Assembly: GCA_947627855.1 (NCBI GenBank) | Contig: CANQXR010000016.1 | Coordinates: 1-51,983, forward strand | Length of the DNA stretch: 51,983 nt | DNA from: an uncultured Clostridia bacterium | GTDB lineage: Bacteria > Bacillota > Clostridia > Lachnospirales > CAG-274 | Direction of reading: 5' to 3' | In this document: in pieces, positions 39,281 to 47,386 of the stretch | Position numbering within the stretch: the stretch's first letter is position 1 | How the letters are laid out: each line of letters begins with the position of its first letter | The notes under the pieces: model-generated | Database searches by the model: none | Told to the model about the DNA's origin: nothing | What the model saw: only the letters and a program-made list of their open reading frames with translations | Position numbers and translations under genes: made by a program

Positions 39281-41098
39281 ATGTCTGAAAACAATTCGGC
39301 GCAGATGAACAACTATCGTTTGCCCGGCGCAAGAATAAGGCGGCAGAGAGGAGAAACGGAAAAGCCCGAAAACGGCAGAAAAACCATGATAAGGCTTTTT
39401 AAATATTTCGGCGATGAAAAGCTTATTTTTTCGGGGCTTTTTGCGGCTGTTTCCGTTGTGGTCGTATGTTCGGTTGCCGTTCCGAGGTTTCAGAGCAGCG
39501 CCATAGACGCAATTGCGGCGGGGGAATTTTCACAGCTCCCCAAAATACTTATGTATATGATGGCAATTTATTTAATAAGCTGCATATGCACATTTTTGCA
39601 GAATATGTTAAGCGCAGGACTCAGTCAGAGAATAGTACAGAGAATGAGGAACGATTTATTCGACAAAATAATAAATCTGCCCATAAAATACATAGACAAT
39701 CACCCCCACGGTGACATTATGAGCCGTATGACCAACGATGTTGAAAATATATCACAGATAATTTCCCAGTCCATAGGACCTATGGCTTCAGGCATTCTTA
39801 TGATAGTGGGAACGGTCGTTATGATGTTGAACCTGTGCCCAAGACTTGCCGTTCTCTCGTGCATAACCGTTATAATGACGGTGGGCATAACAAAGCTGCT
39901 GTCAAAGCTTATGCGTAAGTTCTATCTCAAAAGACAACAGCTTCTCGGAGAGCTTAACGCCGAGGTCGAGGAAATGATAACAGGCTATAAAACCGTAACG
40001 GCATATAATTACGGCGAACAGGCGGCAAAGGATTTTGCCGAAACCTCAGACGACCTCACCGCAACAGGCATTCTTGCGGAAATAATAGGCAGCTCTATGG
40101 GTCCCTGTATGAATGTCATAAACAACGCAAGCTTTGTAATAATTGCAGCCTTCGGAGGTTATTTTGCCATAAAGGGCTATATTTCCATAGGCATTATTTC
40201 GGCATTTATAGTTTACGCAAAGCAGTTCGGCAGACCCGTGGACGAGCTTGCCCAGATTTACGGGCAGATACAGAGCGCAGTGGCAGGCGCCGAGAGAGTG
40301 TTTGAAATAATGGACGAGGAAAGCGAGGATAAAAGAGGCAGCCTTGATATGGACAACGCAAAGGGCATTATTGAATTCAGAAATGTGAACTTCTCCTATT
40401 ATGAGGGCAAGCCCATTCTGAAAAATTTCAGCCTTAAGGTCAGCGCAGGTCAGAAGGTTGCCCTTGTAGGAGCGACAGGCAGCGGAAAGACGACCGTTGT
40501 AAATCTTCTTATGAGATTTTACGATATTGACAGCGGAGAAATTCTCATAGACGGAGTGAATATAAAGGATATAAGACTTGACGAGCTGAGGAAGAATACG
40601 GCTATTGTTTTGCAGGATACCGTACTTTTCAGCGATACCGTCAGAAATAATCTGAAATATTCCCGTTCCGATGCCTCCGATGAGGAAATGATAAGGGCAG
40701 CAAAAATAAGCAACTGCCATAATATGATAACGTATATGCCCCATGGATACGATACTGTCATATCCCGCTCCGGACAGAATCTGTCCCAGGGTCAGTGCCA
40801 GCTTCTGTCAATAGGAAGAGCCTTTCTCGCCTCTCCGAAAATACTTATACTTGATGAAGCGACCTCAAGCGTTGATACAAGAACCGAAAAAAATATACAG
40901 GACGCTATGGTCAGTATCATGAAGGACAGAACAAGCCTGATAATTGCCCACCGCCTGTCAACCATACAGGACGCGGATATAATAGTAGTGCTGCATAACG
41001 GCAGAATCAGCGAAATGGGCAGCCATAAAGAGCTTCTCGCCAAAAAAGAGCGATATTATGACCTCTATATGACGCAGTTTTCGGGAAAAGCCACATAA
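39281..41098 (+). CDS. ABC exporter half, catalytic-site subunit
   Basis: A 605-residue partner of the preceding gene. It has an N-terminal basic extension (about 1-40), six transmembrane helices, then a nucleotide-binding domain with GATGSGKTT, VLQDTVLFSDTV, signature LSQGQCQL and Walker B LILDEATSSVD with the catalytic Glu intact. The signature is altered (LSQGQ), which together with the Asp in the first subunit leaves one consensus ATP site (this Walker set plus the partner LSGGQ) and one degenerate site. ATG at 39281 starts with no gap after the first subunit. Element F follows 54 bp after the stop. Confidence 0.93.
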   Translation: MSENNSAQMNNYRLPGARIRRQRGETEKPENGRKTMIRLFKYFGDEKLIFSGLFAAVSVVVVCSVAVPRFQSSAIDAIAAGEFSQLPKILMYMMAIYLISCICTFLQNMLSAGLSQRIVQRMRNDLFDKIINLPIKYIDNHPHGDIMSRMTNDVENISQIISQSIGPMASGILMIVGTVVMMLNLCPRLAVLSCITVIMTVGITKLLSKLMRKFYLKRQQLLGELNAEVEEMITGYKTVTAYNYGEQAAKDFAETSDDLTATGILAEIIGSSMGPCMNVINNASFVIIAAFGGYFAIKGYISIGIISAFIVYAKQFGRPVDELAQIYGQIQSAVAGAERVFEIMDEESEDKRGSLDMDNAKGIIEFRNVNFSYYEGKPILKNFSLKVSAGQKVALVGATGSGKTTVVNLLMRFYDIDSGEILIDGVNIKDIRLDELRKNTAIVLQDTVLFSDTVRNNLKYSRSDASDEEMIRAAKISNCHNMITYMPHGYDTVISRSGQNLSQGQCQLLSIGRAFLASPKILILDEATSSVDTRTEKNIQDAMVSIMKDRTSLIIAHRLSTIQDADIIVVLHNGRISEMGSHKELLAKKERYYDLYMTQFSGKAT

Positions 41099-41152
41099 AG
41101 CCCGTACTGCGCTCAGTAAAAACCCTTCGGATAGCCAATGCGGCAATGGGAC

Positions 41153-41297
41153 GTCGAGGGGGCGGGGCAGGGGAGCAAAAATCAGTCGTGGGAGGGCTTG
41201 CCCTCCCACGACTGATTTTTGCTCCCCTGCCCCGCCCCCTCGACCCGCGGCGACTGCATCCGAATCGTTATAAACGATTCGGATGCAGTCGCCGCGG
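41153..41297. repeat. GC-rich double-hairpin element F
   Basis: Hairpin 1 has perfect 44-bp arms (41153-41196 / 41201-41244) with a CTTG loop. Hairpin 2 follows immediately with perfect 25-bp arms (41245-41269 / 41273-41297) and an ATA loop. It occupies most of the 309-bp gap between the ABC exporter and iscR; the rest holds only the iscR promoter. Confidence 0.9.
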
Positions 41298-41334
41298 AAC
41301 CTTGAATAAATATGCTGAAATGTCTTGACAAAAT

Positions 41335-41363
41335 AACGTAATAGTTATATTATAATAATACCG
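41335..41363 (+). promoter_or_regulatory. sigma-A promoter of the iscR-iscS-iscU operon
   Basis: TTGACA (41335-41340) and TATTAT (41358-41363) with 17-bp spacing. A small inverted repeat ATAAC (41343-41347) / GTTAT (41354-41358) fills the spacer and could be an Rrf2-protein operator; that part is tentative. Confidence 0.65.
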
Positions 41364-41407
41364 AGTAAAAAAGTTGGATTTATTTAATACAACAGCGAGG
41401 TGGTCCT

Positions 41408-41809
41408 TTGAAATTATCTACAAGAGCAAGATATGGGCTTAAAGCTATGGCTGATATAGCCGCAAATGAGAAAAAAGGTACGGTTTCGTTAAATCAGATA
41501 GCCAAAAGAAACGGCATTTCCGAAAACTATCTGGAACAGCTTATAGCCGTACTGAAAAAAGCGGGACTTGTAAACAGCATAAGAGGAGCGGGAGGAGGCT
41601 ATACTCTTGGTAAAAGCCCCGAAGAAATTACCGTGTGCGAGGTTCTTGAGGTTCTTGAAGGCTCGCTTAGCCTTGTGGAATGTGGCGAGGACGGCGCATG
41701 CGGCTCAGGCGACTGCGGAAGCTGTCAGACAAAGGACGTGTGGAAAAAGCTGAGCACAAGCCTTATCGAAACGGCGGAATCCATAACACTTAAGGATCTG
41801 CTGCCATAA
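41408..41809 (+). CDS. iscR: Rrf2-family regulator, IscR-like
   Basis: A 133-residue winged-helix regulator beginning MKLSTRARYGLKAMADIA, the Rrf2 signature. The recognition helix region is ISENYLEQLIAVLKKAGLVNS and the wing is RGAGGGYTLG. The C-terminal segment ECGEDGACGSGDCGSC supplies four cysteines that can hold an Fe-S cluster, as in IscR. It probably senses Fe-S status and controls the isc operon it heads. Start is a TTG at 41408 behind GAGGTGG. iscS begins 27 bp after its stop. Confidence 0.9.
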   Translation: MKLSTRARYGLKAMADIAANEKKGTVSLNQIAKRNGISENYLEQLIAVLKKAGLVNSIRGAGGGYTLGKSPEEITVCEVLEVLEGSLSLVECGEDGACGSGDCGSCQTKDVWKKLSTSLIETAESITLKDLLP

Positions 41810-41836
41810 AAAATAAATTAAAAAGGAGTTTTTAAA

Positions 41837-43021
41837 TTGGATAGGATATATTACTTTGACAATGCCGCCACTACAAGAGTAAGTCCGGAGGTTATAGACG
41901 AGATATCAAAATATTTTTCCGAGTCTTATTTCAATCCGTCAAGCATATATACTCCGGCTCAGAAAACAAAGGAAGCCGTTGAAAAAGCAAGAGAAAAGGT
42001 GGCAAGGGCATTCAACGCCGATACGAAAGAAATCTATTTCACCTCCGGCGGCTCCGAATCGGATAACTGGGCAATAAAGGGGATCGCCGAAGCCTATGCC
42101 GATAAGGGCAGACATATTATAACAACGGCAATAGAACATCACGCCGTTCTGCATACCTGTGAATATCTTGAAACAAAGGGATATGAAATAACCTATCTTC
42201 CGGTGGATCAAGACGGACTTATAAGCCTTGACGATCTTAAAAAAGCCATAAGACCTGACACCATTCTTATTACCGTAATGTTCGCAAACAACGAAATAGG
42301 CACTATTCAGCCCATAGGCGAGATAGGAAAAATCGCAAGGGAACACGGCATAATTTTCCATACTGATGCTGTTCAGGCGGCGGGACACGTGCCTATCGAC
42401 GTTAAGGAACTTAATATCGATCTTATGTCAATGTCGGGACATAAGCTCTATGCCCCAAAAGGCGTAGGAGCCTTATATATAAGAAAGGGCATAAAAATAA
42501 AGAATCTTATTCACGGCGGTCAGCAGGAAAGAGGAAGAAGAGCCACAACGGAAAACGTACCCGGCATAGTCGGTCTTGGCAAGGCTGTGGAAAGCGCCTG
42601 CGCCAATATGCAGGAGGAAACGGAAAGACAGCGCAGAATGAGAGACCGCATTATTGACGGCATACTTTCAAAAATAGATCACTGCTGGCTTAACGGCTCA
42701 AGAGAAAAAAGACTGCCGGGAAATATAAACATTTCATTTGAATTTGTAGAGGGAGAATCAATACTTCTTCTTCTCGATATGTATGGAATATGCGGCTCAA
42801 GCGGAAGTGCCTGCACGTCAGGCTCTCTCGATCCCTCCCATGTGCTTCTTGCCATAGGGCTGCCCCACGAAAAGGCTCACGGCTCCCTGAGAATAACATT
42901 GGGACGCTTCAATACAGAGGAAGAAGCCGACTATCTCATAGAAAAGCTTCCCCCTATAATCGAAAGACTCAGACAGATGTCGCCGTTGTATGAAGAATAT
43001 ATTAAGAATAAGAGAGGTTGA
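41837..43021 (+). CDS. iscS: cysteine desulfurase IscS/NifS
   Basis: PLP enzyme that takes sulfur from cysteine for Fe-S clusters and tRNA thiolation. Features are the N-terminal [35 protein letters not shown], the Schiff-base Lys in [16 protein letters not shown], and the flexible active-site Cys loop [17 protein letters not shown]. The 394 aa length and the SACTSG loop place it in the NifS/IscS class I group. Start is a TTG at 41837 with AAAGGAG upstream. It is followed 6 bp later by the scaffold gene iscU. Confidence 0.96.
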   Translation: MDRIYYFDNAATTRVSPEVIDEISKYFSESYFNPSSIYTPAQKTKEAVEKAREKVARAFNADTKEIYFTSGGSESDNWAIKGIAEAYADKGRHIITTAIEHHAVLHTCEYLETKGYEITYLPVDQDGLISLDDLKKAIRPDTILITVMFANNEIGTIQPIGEIGKIAREHGIIFHTDAVQAAGHVPIDVKELNIDLMSMSGHKLYAPKGVGALYIRKGIKIKNLIHGGQQERGRRATTENVPGIVGLGKAVESACANMQEETERQRRMRDRIIDGILSKIDHCWLNGSREKRLPGNINISFEFVEGESILLLLDMYGICGSSGSACTSGSLDPSHVLLAIGLPHEKAHGSLRITLGRFNTEEEADYLIEKLPPIIERLRQMSPLYEEYIKNKRG

Positions 43022-43027
43022 TTTAAT

Positions 43028-43471
43028 ATGATGTACAGTGAAAAGGTAATGGATCATTTTATGAATCCGAGAAACGTAGGCGAAATAGAGGACGCAAGCG
43101 GCGTAGGCACTGTGGGTAATGCCAAATGCGGAGATATAATGAAAATTTTCCTTAAAATAGAGGACGGCGTTGTTCTTGACGCCAAATTCAAAACCTTCGG
43201 CTGCGGTGCGGCTGTTGCCACAAGCTCTATGGCTACCGAGCTTATAAAGGGAAAAACAATTAAAGAAGCCCTTGAAATTACAAATAAGGCGGTTATGGAG
43301 GCTCTTGACGGACTGCCGCCAATTAAGGTTCATTGCTCCTGTCTTGCAGAGGAGGCTCTGCACGCTGCCCTTTGGGACTATGCCGAAAAGAACGGTATAG
43401 TTATAGAGGGGCTTGAAAAACCCGTAAACGACATAAGCGAGCATGAACATCTGCCGGAAGAGGATTATTGA
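43028..43471 (+). CDS. iscU: iron-sulfur cluster scaffold IscU/NifU N-terminal type
   Basis: A 147-residue scaffold on which Fe-S clusters are built with IscS sulfur. The three cluster cysteines lie in GNAKCGDIM, FGCGAAVATSS and HCSCLAEEALHAAL; the Asp after the first Cys is present. A C-terminal tail of about 25 residues (KPVNDISEHEHLPEEDY; acidic and His-containing) extends beyond the usual end. ATG at 43028 lies 6 bp after iscS. The next ATG begins 1 bp after its stop, so the MBL lipoprotein gene is likely in the same transcript. Confidence 0.95.
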   Translation: MMYSEKVMDHFMNPRNVGEIEDASGVGTVGNAKCGDIMKIFLKIEDGVVLDAKFKTFGCGAAVATSSMATELIKGKTIKEALEITNKAVMEALDGLPPIKVHCSCLAEEALHAALWDYAEKNGIVIEGLEKPVNDISEHEHLPEEDY

Positions 43472-43472
43472 A

Positions 43473-44615
43473 ATGAATAAAACGAAATTGTTTACAGTCC
43501 TTTTGCTTTGCACTTTGCTGTCGGGTCTTTTTTCCGGCTGTCAGTCTGTGGACTTAAGTCCTGCCGAAAACAACATAAGCTCTTCCGAAACTGCTGCACC
43601 CTCAGCACAGGGGGCTGATTCTGACGGACTGCTTAAAGTTGAGTATATAGATGTGGGACAGGCGGACAGCATTCTTATTTCAACGCCCACAGACGAGCAT
43701 ATGCTTATAGATGCAGGAGCAGCGGAAAGCAATGACGCAAATCCGATTGAAAAGGCTCTTGAAGCCCAGAATATAGACAGACTTGACGTTGTTGTTGCGA
43801 CCCACCCCCACTATGACCACATAGGCAGAATGGATTATGTAATAGAAAATTATGATATAGACAATTTTTACCTTCCCGATGTGGAAGGAAACTATACAAG
43901 CGCAACATACGAAAATATGCTTGAGGAGCTTGAAGAATACAATGTAAATACCATATACCCAAGCGCTCCGGAGGAATTTACCCTTGGAGAAGCAAAGTGC
44001 GAGATACTTTCTCCCTTGGAAAATCAGGAGCGTGACTGCAATGAATATTCCATCGTGCTCAGAATGACCTATGGCGACAATACCTTCCTGTTTACAGGGG
44101 ACGCAGGCAGACAGTCGGAGTATAATATGATAGACAGGGGCTTTGATTTGTCGGCTGACGTGCTTAAGGTCGGTCACCATGGCAGCGCATATTCATCAAC
44201 AAGGGAATTTCTTGACGAAGTTAGACCCGAATATGCCGTAATATCCTGCGGAGAGGGAAATTCCTACGGACACCCCCATGACGAAACCATGGACAGACTC
44301 AGAGGTATAAAGACATACATCACAAAGGACGTGGGAGATATCTATATAACCTCTGACGGTGAAAACCTCAGTGTATATACCGAAAATGAGGGCGCTCCCC
44401 AAAGCGGTGAATACGAATCCGCAGCCAATCCCACAGACGAAGCAGAGGAGGAAAACGCCGTAACCCCCGAAAACAGCTTTGTGGGAAATAAGAATTCAAA
44501 GGTCGTTCACAGCGCCGACTGCGGCTCGCTGCCCAAAGAGGAAAACAGGGTGTATTTTTCTTCCCTTGACGAGGCTGAAGCAGCAGGATACAGAGGGCAT
44601 AGCTGTGTCGGGTAG
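43473..44615 (+). CDS. lipoprotein with ComEC-type MBL-fold hydrolase domain and Cys-rich tail module
   Basis: A 381-residue exported lipoprotein. The signal peptide ends in a lipobox (LFSGC, Cys near 23). A ComEC/Rec2-like metallo-beta-lactamase domain follows (about 55-310) with IDVGQADSILI, the metal motif THPHYDHIGRMD, LFTGDAG and KVGHHGS. The tail (SKVVHSADCGSLPKEENRVYF...GYRGHSC) resembles the small Cys-pair module often attached to secreted nucleases and MBL proteins. Such stand-alone ComEC-like domains are suspected extracellular phosphodiesterases or nucleases; the substrate is unknown. ATG at 43473 follows GAGG in the iscU end. The next gene overlaps its last 11 bp. Confidence 0.85.
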   Translation: MNKTKLFTVLLLCTLLSGLFSGCQSVDLSPAENNISSSETAAPSAQGADSDGLLKVEYIDVGQADSILISTPTDEHMLIDAGAAESNDANPIEKALEAQNIDRLDVVVATHPHYDHIGRMDYVIENYDIDNFYLPDVEGNYTSATYENMLEELEEYNVNTIYPSAPEEFTLGEAKCEILSPLENQERDCNEYSIVLRMTYGDNTFLFTGDAGRQSEYNMIDRGFDLSADVLKVGHHGSAYSSTREFLDEVRPEYAVISCGEGNSYGHPHDETMDRLRGIKTYITKDVGDIYITSDGENLSVYTENEGAPQSGEYESAANPTDEAEEENAVTPENSFVGNKNSKVVHSADCGSLPKEENRVYFSSLDEAEAAGYRGHSCVG

Positions 44616-45069
44616 TATATATATTGCCGGCTTCGATGTGTTTAGCCCCGATGCCGTGGAAAAGGGTAAGGCTCTTAAAAAAATATGCGCAGAATACGGC
44701 TTTGAAGGGCTTTATCCACTGGACAACGAAAGCAGCGACCCAAGGAAAATATTCGGCGGAAACCTTGCGCTTATAAACAAGGCTGATATCATCTGCGCAA
44801 ACCTGAACGATTTCCGTGGACAGGATATGGATTCGGGAACGGCGTTTGAAATAGGCTATGGCTATGCAAAGGGTAAGAAAATATTTGGTTATACACAGGA
44901 TATTTCTTCACTGCGCAGCAGAATAGGAGAATACGACAATCTCGGATATTCCGTAGAGGATTTCGGTATGTGCGTAAATCTTATGATAGGCTGTGCCTGT
45001 ATCAATATAATAAAGGGCGGTTTTGAGGACTGCATAAAGTCTGTCAGAAATCAGACCCCGACCGCATAA
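44605..45069 (+). CDS. nucleoside 2-deoxyribosyltransferase-like protein
   Basis: A 154-residue enzyme of the nucleoside deoxyribosyltransferase fold: SIYIAGFDVFSPDAVEKG at the N-terminus, LINKADIICANLNDFRGQDMDSGTAFEIGYGYAKGK (core DSGTAFEIGYGYAKGK) containing the catalytic Glu, and KKIFGYTQD. It transfers or hydrolyses deoxyribose on nucleosides in salvage. Start is a GTG at 44605 behind GAGGG at about 8 nt, overlapping the upstream lipoprotein gene by 11 bp; longer in-frame starts would extend far into that gene. It is the last gene of the isc transcript, followed by a hairpin terminator. Confidence 0.85.
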   Translation: MSGSIYIAGFDVFSPDAVEKGKALKKICAEYGFEGLYPLDNESSDPRKIFGGNLALINKADIICANLNDFRGQDMDSGTAFEIGYGYAKGKKIFGYTQDISSLRSRIGEYDNLGYSVEDFGMCVNLMIGCACINIIKGGFEDCIKSVRNQTPTA

Positions 45070-45078
45070 CAAAAAACC

Positions 45079-45131
45079 GCACCTCCGAAAGTAAGCTGTA
45101 ATGCTCACAAGCCGGAGGTGCATTTTAAATT
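45079..45131. terminator. large-loop hairpin terminator after the deoxyribosyltransferase gene
   Basis: GCACCTCCG (45079-45087) pairs with CGGAGGTGC (45113-45121) across a 25-nt loop. ATTTTAAATTT follows on the plus strand, and the minus strand reads GGTTTTTTG after its arm, so it may work in both directions. Confidence 0.65.
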
Positions 45132-45164
45132 TCCGGAATATATAAGTATAAAACAATATACGGC

Positions 45165-45880
45165 GTCTTGTGGCAACTGCTGAAAAAGCTTTAATTGATG
45201 GAAAAATAACGGCTTTGGTTATCTCCTCTTGTAATAAATGAAAATAATAATTTAAAGCAGCCCTGTACGGAATAGATTATGCTTGCTCGGAAAAAAATCG
45301 CCCTGAGTTTCTATGACGTCTTGGGGCAACTGCCGAATAAAAAGCTTTAATTGATGGAGGGATAACGGCTTTGGTTATCTCCTCTTGTGATAAATGAAAA
45401 TAATAATTTAAAGCAGCCCTGTACGGAATGTATTATGCTTGCTCAGAAAAAAATCGCCCTAAGTTTCTATGACGTCTTGGGGCAACTGCTGAATAAAAAG
45501 CTTTAATTGATGGAGAGATAATGGCTTTGGTTATCTCCTCTTGTAATAAATGAAAAAATAATTTAAAGCAGCCCTGTTCGGAATGGGTTATGCTTGCTCA
45601 GAAAAAAATCGCCCTAAGTTTCTATGACGTCTTGGGGCGACTGTTGAATAAAAAGCTTTGATTGATGGAGGGATAACGGATTTGGTCATCTCCTCTTGTA
45701 ATAAATGAAAATAATAATTTAAAGCAGCCCTGTTTGGAATGGATTATGCTTGCTCAGAAAAAAATCGCCCTAAGTTTCTATGACATCTTGGGGCGACTGC
45801 CGAAAAAGCTTTAATTGATGGAAAAATAACGGCTTTGGTTATCTCCTCTTGTGATAAATGAAAATAACAATTTAAAGAAG
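45165..45880. repeat. 155-bp noncoding tandem repeat, four full copies plus one partial
   Basis: Copies begin at 45165, 45318, 45474, 45629 and 45785 (periods 153, 156, 155, 156); the fifth is cut off near 45880. Each unit carries two conserved potential hairpins: GATAAC-loop-GTTATC, and GCCCTAAG pairing with CTTGGGGC across the unit junction. It also carries a block ATAATTTAAAGCAGCCCT that is identical to part of the 3' coding end of the lipoprotein gene at 45931. No open frame with a ribosome site runs through the array. It fills the 861-bp gap between convergent genes. Confidence 0.95.
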
Positions 45881-45930
45881 AAAAAAATTTTTCAGATTCA
45901 GACATTATAAAATATTGAAATTAACAGCTC

Positions 45931-46437
45931 TCAGGTATCTTCTCTGAAAAAGTATAGTATATTTGTGTCAGAGTCATAGATGCCCAATGTATAATTTAAA
46001 GCAGCCCTATCCAAAATGGATTTGTCTTTTTCCTCCGGATAGTATTGCAGGTACCTGTCTGTTAATGTATAATAACCATTCTGAATTTCCGGTATAAGGC
46101 AGTTGTTGTTATCGTCTGTTACATACGGTCCTTTGCTGCCTGTTTCGTCAGAAATTCCATATACCAGTGTCTGAACGGTTTCGTCCAAAGGAAGCTCCTT
46201 CCACTGCTCATTTTTGCTGAGCCGTTCAGCCATTTTGCCATCTTCAAACTCCACGATATAAAAGGAACACCCATCGCCGTGAAATCCTCCGTGGTTATCA
46301 AAGCCCGATATTATATTGCCGTCTGATATATCGACACCTATCTCCTCCGATATGGCTCCTTCGGTGGTCAGATGGGCGCAGGCGGAAATAAATAAGACCG
46401 CAGACAAGGCTATGACTGTTAAAATAATACGTTTCAC
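45931..46437 (-). CDS. hypothetical lipoprotein
   Basis: A 168-residue secreted protein. The signal peptide MKRIILTVIALSAVLFISAC has a lipobox, so it is probably membrane-anchored. The mature part is acidic, rich in Asp, Gly and Tyr (GFDNHGGFHGDGCSFYIVEFEDG; core HGGFHGDGCSFYIVEF), and ends ILYFFREDT. I do not recognise the family. Start is a GTG at 46437 with AAGGAG 10 nt upstream; the GTG at 46446 would overlap that site. Third gene after the DUF2975 and HTH genes, 46 bp downstream, probably in the same operon. A stretch of its 3' end (45991-46022) is repeated in the adjacent tandem array. Confidence 0.75.
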   Translation of the reverse strand: MKRIILTVIALSAVLFISACAHLTTEGAISEEIGVDISDGNIISGFDNHGGFHGDGCSFYIVEFEDGKMAERLSKNEQWKELPLDETVQTLVYGISDETGSKGPYVTDDNNNCLIPEIQNGYYTLTDRYLQYYPEEKDKSILDRAALNYTLGIYDSDTNILYFFREDT

Positions 46438-46483
46438 AGAAATCACACTCCTTTATATCCTACATTATGTGCAAGCCGACTTT

Positions 46484-46702
46484 TCAGCGGGAAAGCTGTC
46501 GGTATTCAAGAATATCGCCGGGCTGACAGTCAAGAGCGGCGCAAAGCTTGGCGAGAGTGGATATTTTCAGAGCCTTTGCCTTGCCGTTTTTCAGAACGGA
46601 TATATTTGCGATGGTTATTCCGACACGTTCCGCAAGCTCCGTAACGCTCATTTTGCGTTTTGCCAGCATAACGTCAATATTGAATATAATTTCACCTTCC
46701 AT
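46484..46702 (-). CDS. Cro/C1-type helix-turn-helix regulator (YozG-like)
   Basis: A 72-residue single-domain HTH protein. FNIDVMLAKRKMSVTELAERVGITIANISVLKNGKAKALKISTLAKLCAALDCQPGDIL covers the whole fold (core SVTELAERVGITIANISVLK). Small regulators of this type are regularly paired with DUF2975 membrane proteins, as in Bacillus yozG-yoaS, and this is so here: the partner ends 11 bp upstream. ATG at 46702 has AGGAGG upstream. It probably binds the 27-bp palindrome at 47260-47286 in the operon promoter. Confidence 0.9.
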   Translation of the reverse strand: MEGEIIFNIDVMLAKRKMSVTELAERVGITIANISVLKNGKAKALKISTLAKLCAALDCQPGDILEYRQLSR

Positions 46703-46713
46703 TGATATTCCTC

Positions 46714-47193
46714 CTATATTGTCAGATCGCTTTGCTCCTGAAGCTCGGCAGCTTTCATAACCAGATGGGACAGTGCTGCGGAGGCAACCGATATGGCAAT
46801 TCCGAAAAATTCAATCATACATGAAAACAGTATAATGCCGAGATAATTTATATCAAACAGCAAATAAATCAGATTTCCCACAAACAATATTACAGAATCT
46901 GCGGCGGCAAGAATGGATATCCATTTCAGCAGTTCTGCATTTTCCATCGAAAACGAACGGTCTGCACCTATATTGGCAGCAATCCTCCAAGCAATAACAA
47001 GAGCGACAAAACACGGCACCGCCGTTATCCATATCAGTATAAGCCAAGGCAGCACGCAGTCGCTTAATTCGGGAAACTGCCACACCGCCGCCCTCGCCGC
47101 CTTGGGAATCACAGCCGAATATATGATAATGCCGCATATTCCCACTCCCGCAATAATTAATTTCAGCCATTTTGAAAGTGTGCTCTGTTTCAT
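46714..47193 (-). CDS. DUF2975 integral membrane protein
   Basis: A 159-residue protein with four hydrophobic segments (about 9-32, 45-70, 90-112, 118-145) in the DUF2975 layout; AWRIAANIGADRSFSMENAELLKW is the typical loop (core NIGADRSFSMENAELLKW). Function is unknown. The family is normally encoded next to a small HTH regulator, as here, suggesting a membrane sensor-regulator pair. ATG at 47193 follows AGGAGG. It is the first gene of the three-gene operon. Confidence 0.88.
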   Translation of the reverse strand: MKQSTLSKWLKLIIAGVGICGIIIYSAVIPKAARAAVWQFPELSDCVLPWLILIWITAVPCFVALVIAWRIAANIGADRSFSMENAELLKWISILAAADSVILFVGNLIYLLFDINYLGIILFSCMIEFFGIAISVASAALSHLVMKAAELQEQSDLTI

Positions 47194-47228
47194 GACTCCA
47201 AGTCCTCCTCTTTACTTAATTTAATTAC

Positions 47229-47286
47229 ATTATATCATCGGTGTTATCGTATGTCAAGTAATATTTATCGCAACACGATAAATATT
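47229..47286 (-). promoter_or_regulatory. promoter and 27-bp operator palindrome of the DUF2975-HTH operon
   Basis: Minus strand TTGACA (47257-47252) and TATAAT (47234-47229), spacer 17 bp, a near-consensus promoter. Directly upstream lies AATATTTATCG / CGATAAATATT (11-bp perfect arms, 47260-47270 and 47276-47286, 5-bp spacer). A related partial site ATCGGTGTTATCG (47237-47249) sits inside the promoter spacer. Confidence 0.8.
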
Positions 47287-47312
47287 ATACGGATTCATAT
47301 ATACTGTCCCTT

Positions 47313-47355
47313 AAAAAACCCTCCGGCTGTCGGCTTTGTGACCGACAGTCGGAGG
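47313..47355 (-). terminator. rho-independent terminator of the pectate lyase-like gene
   Basis: Minus-strand stem of 14 pairs with one mismatch (47355-47342 with 47333-47320), an 8-nt loop, then GTTTTTT. It ends 31 bp beyond the stop codon at 47387. Confidence 0.9.
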
Positions 47356-47386
47356 CGTATTTTATATATGAAGAGATTTCAGAATA

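Noticed and set aside
45165..45880. Array considered as a CRISPR locus
   Set aside because: The units are about 155 bp and contiguous, with no short repeat separated by unique spacers, and no cas gene is nearby.
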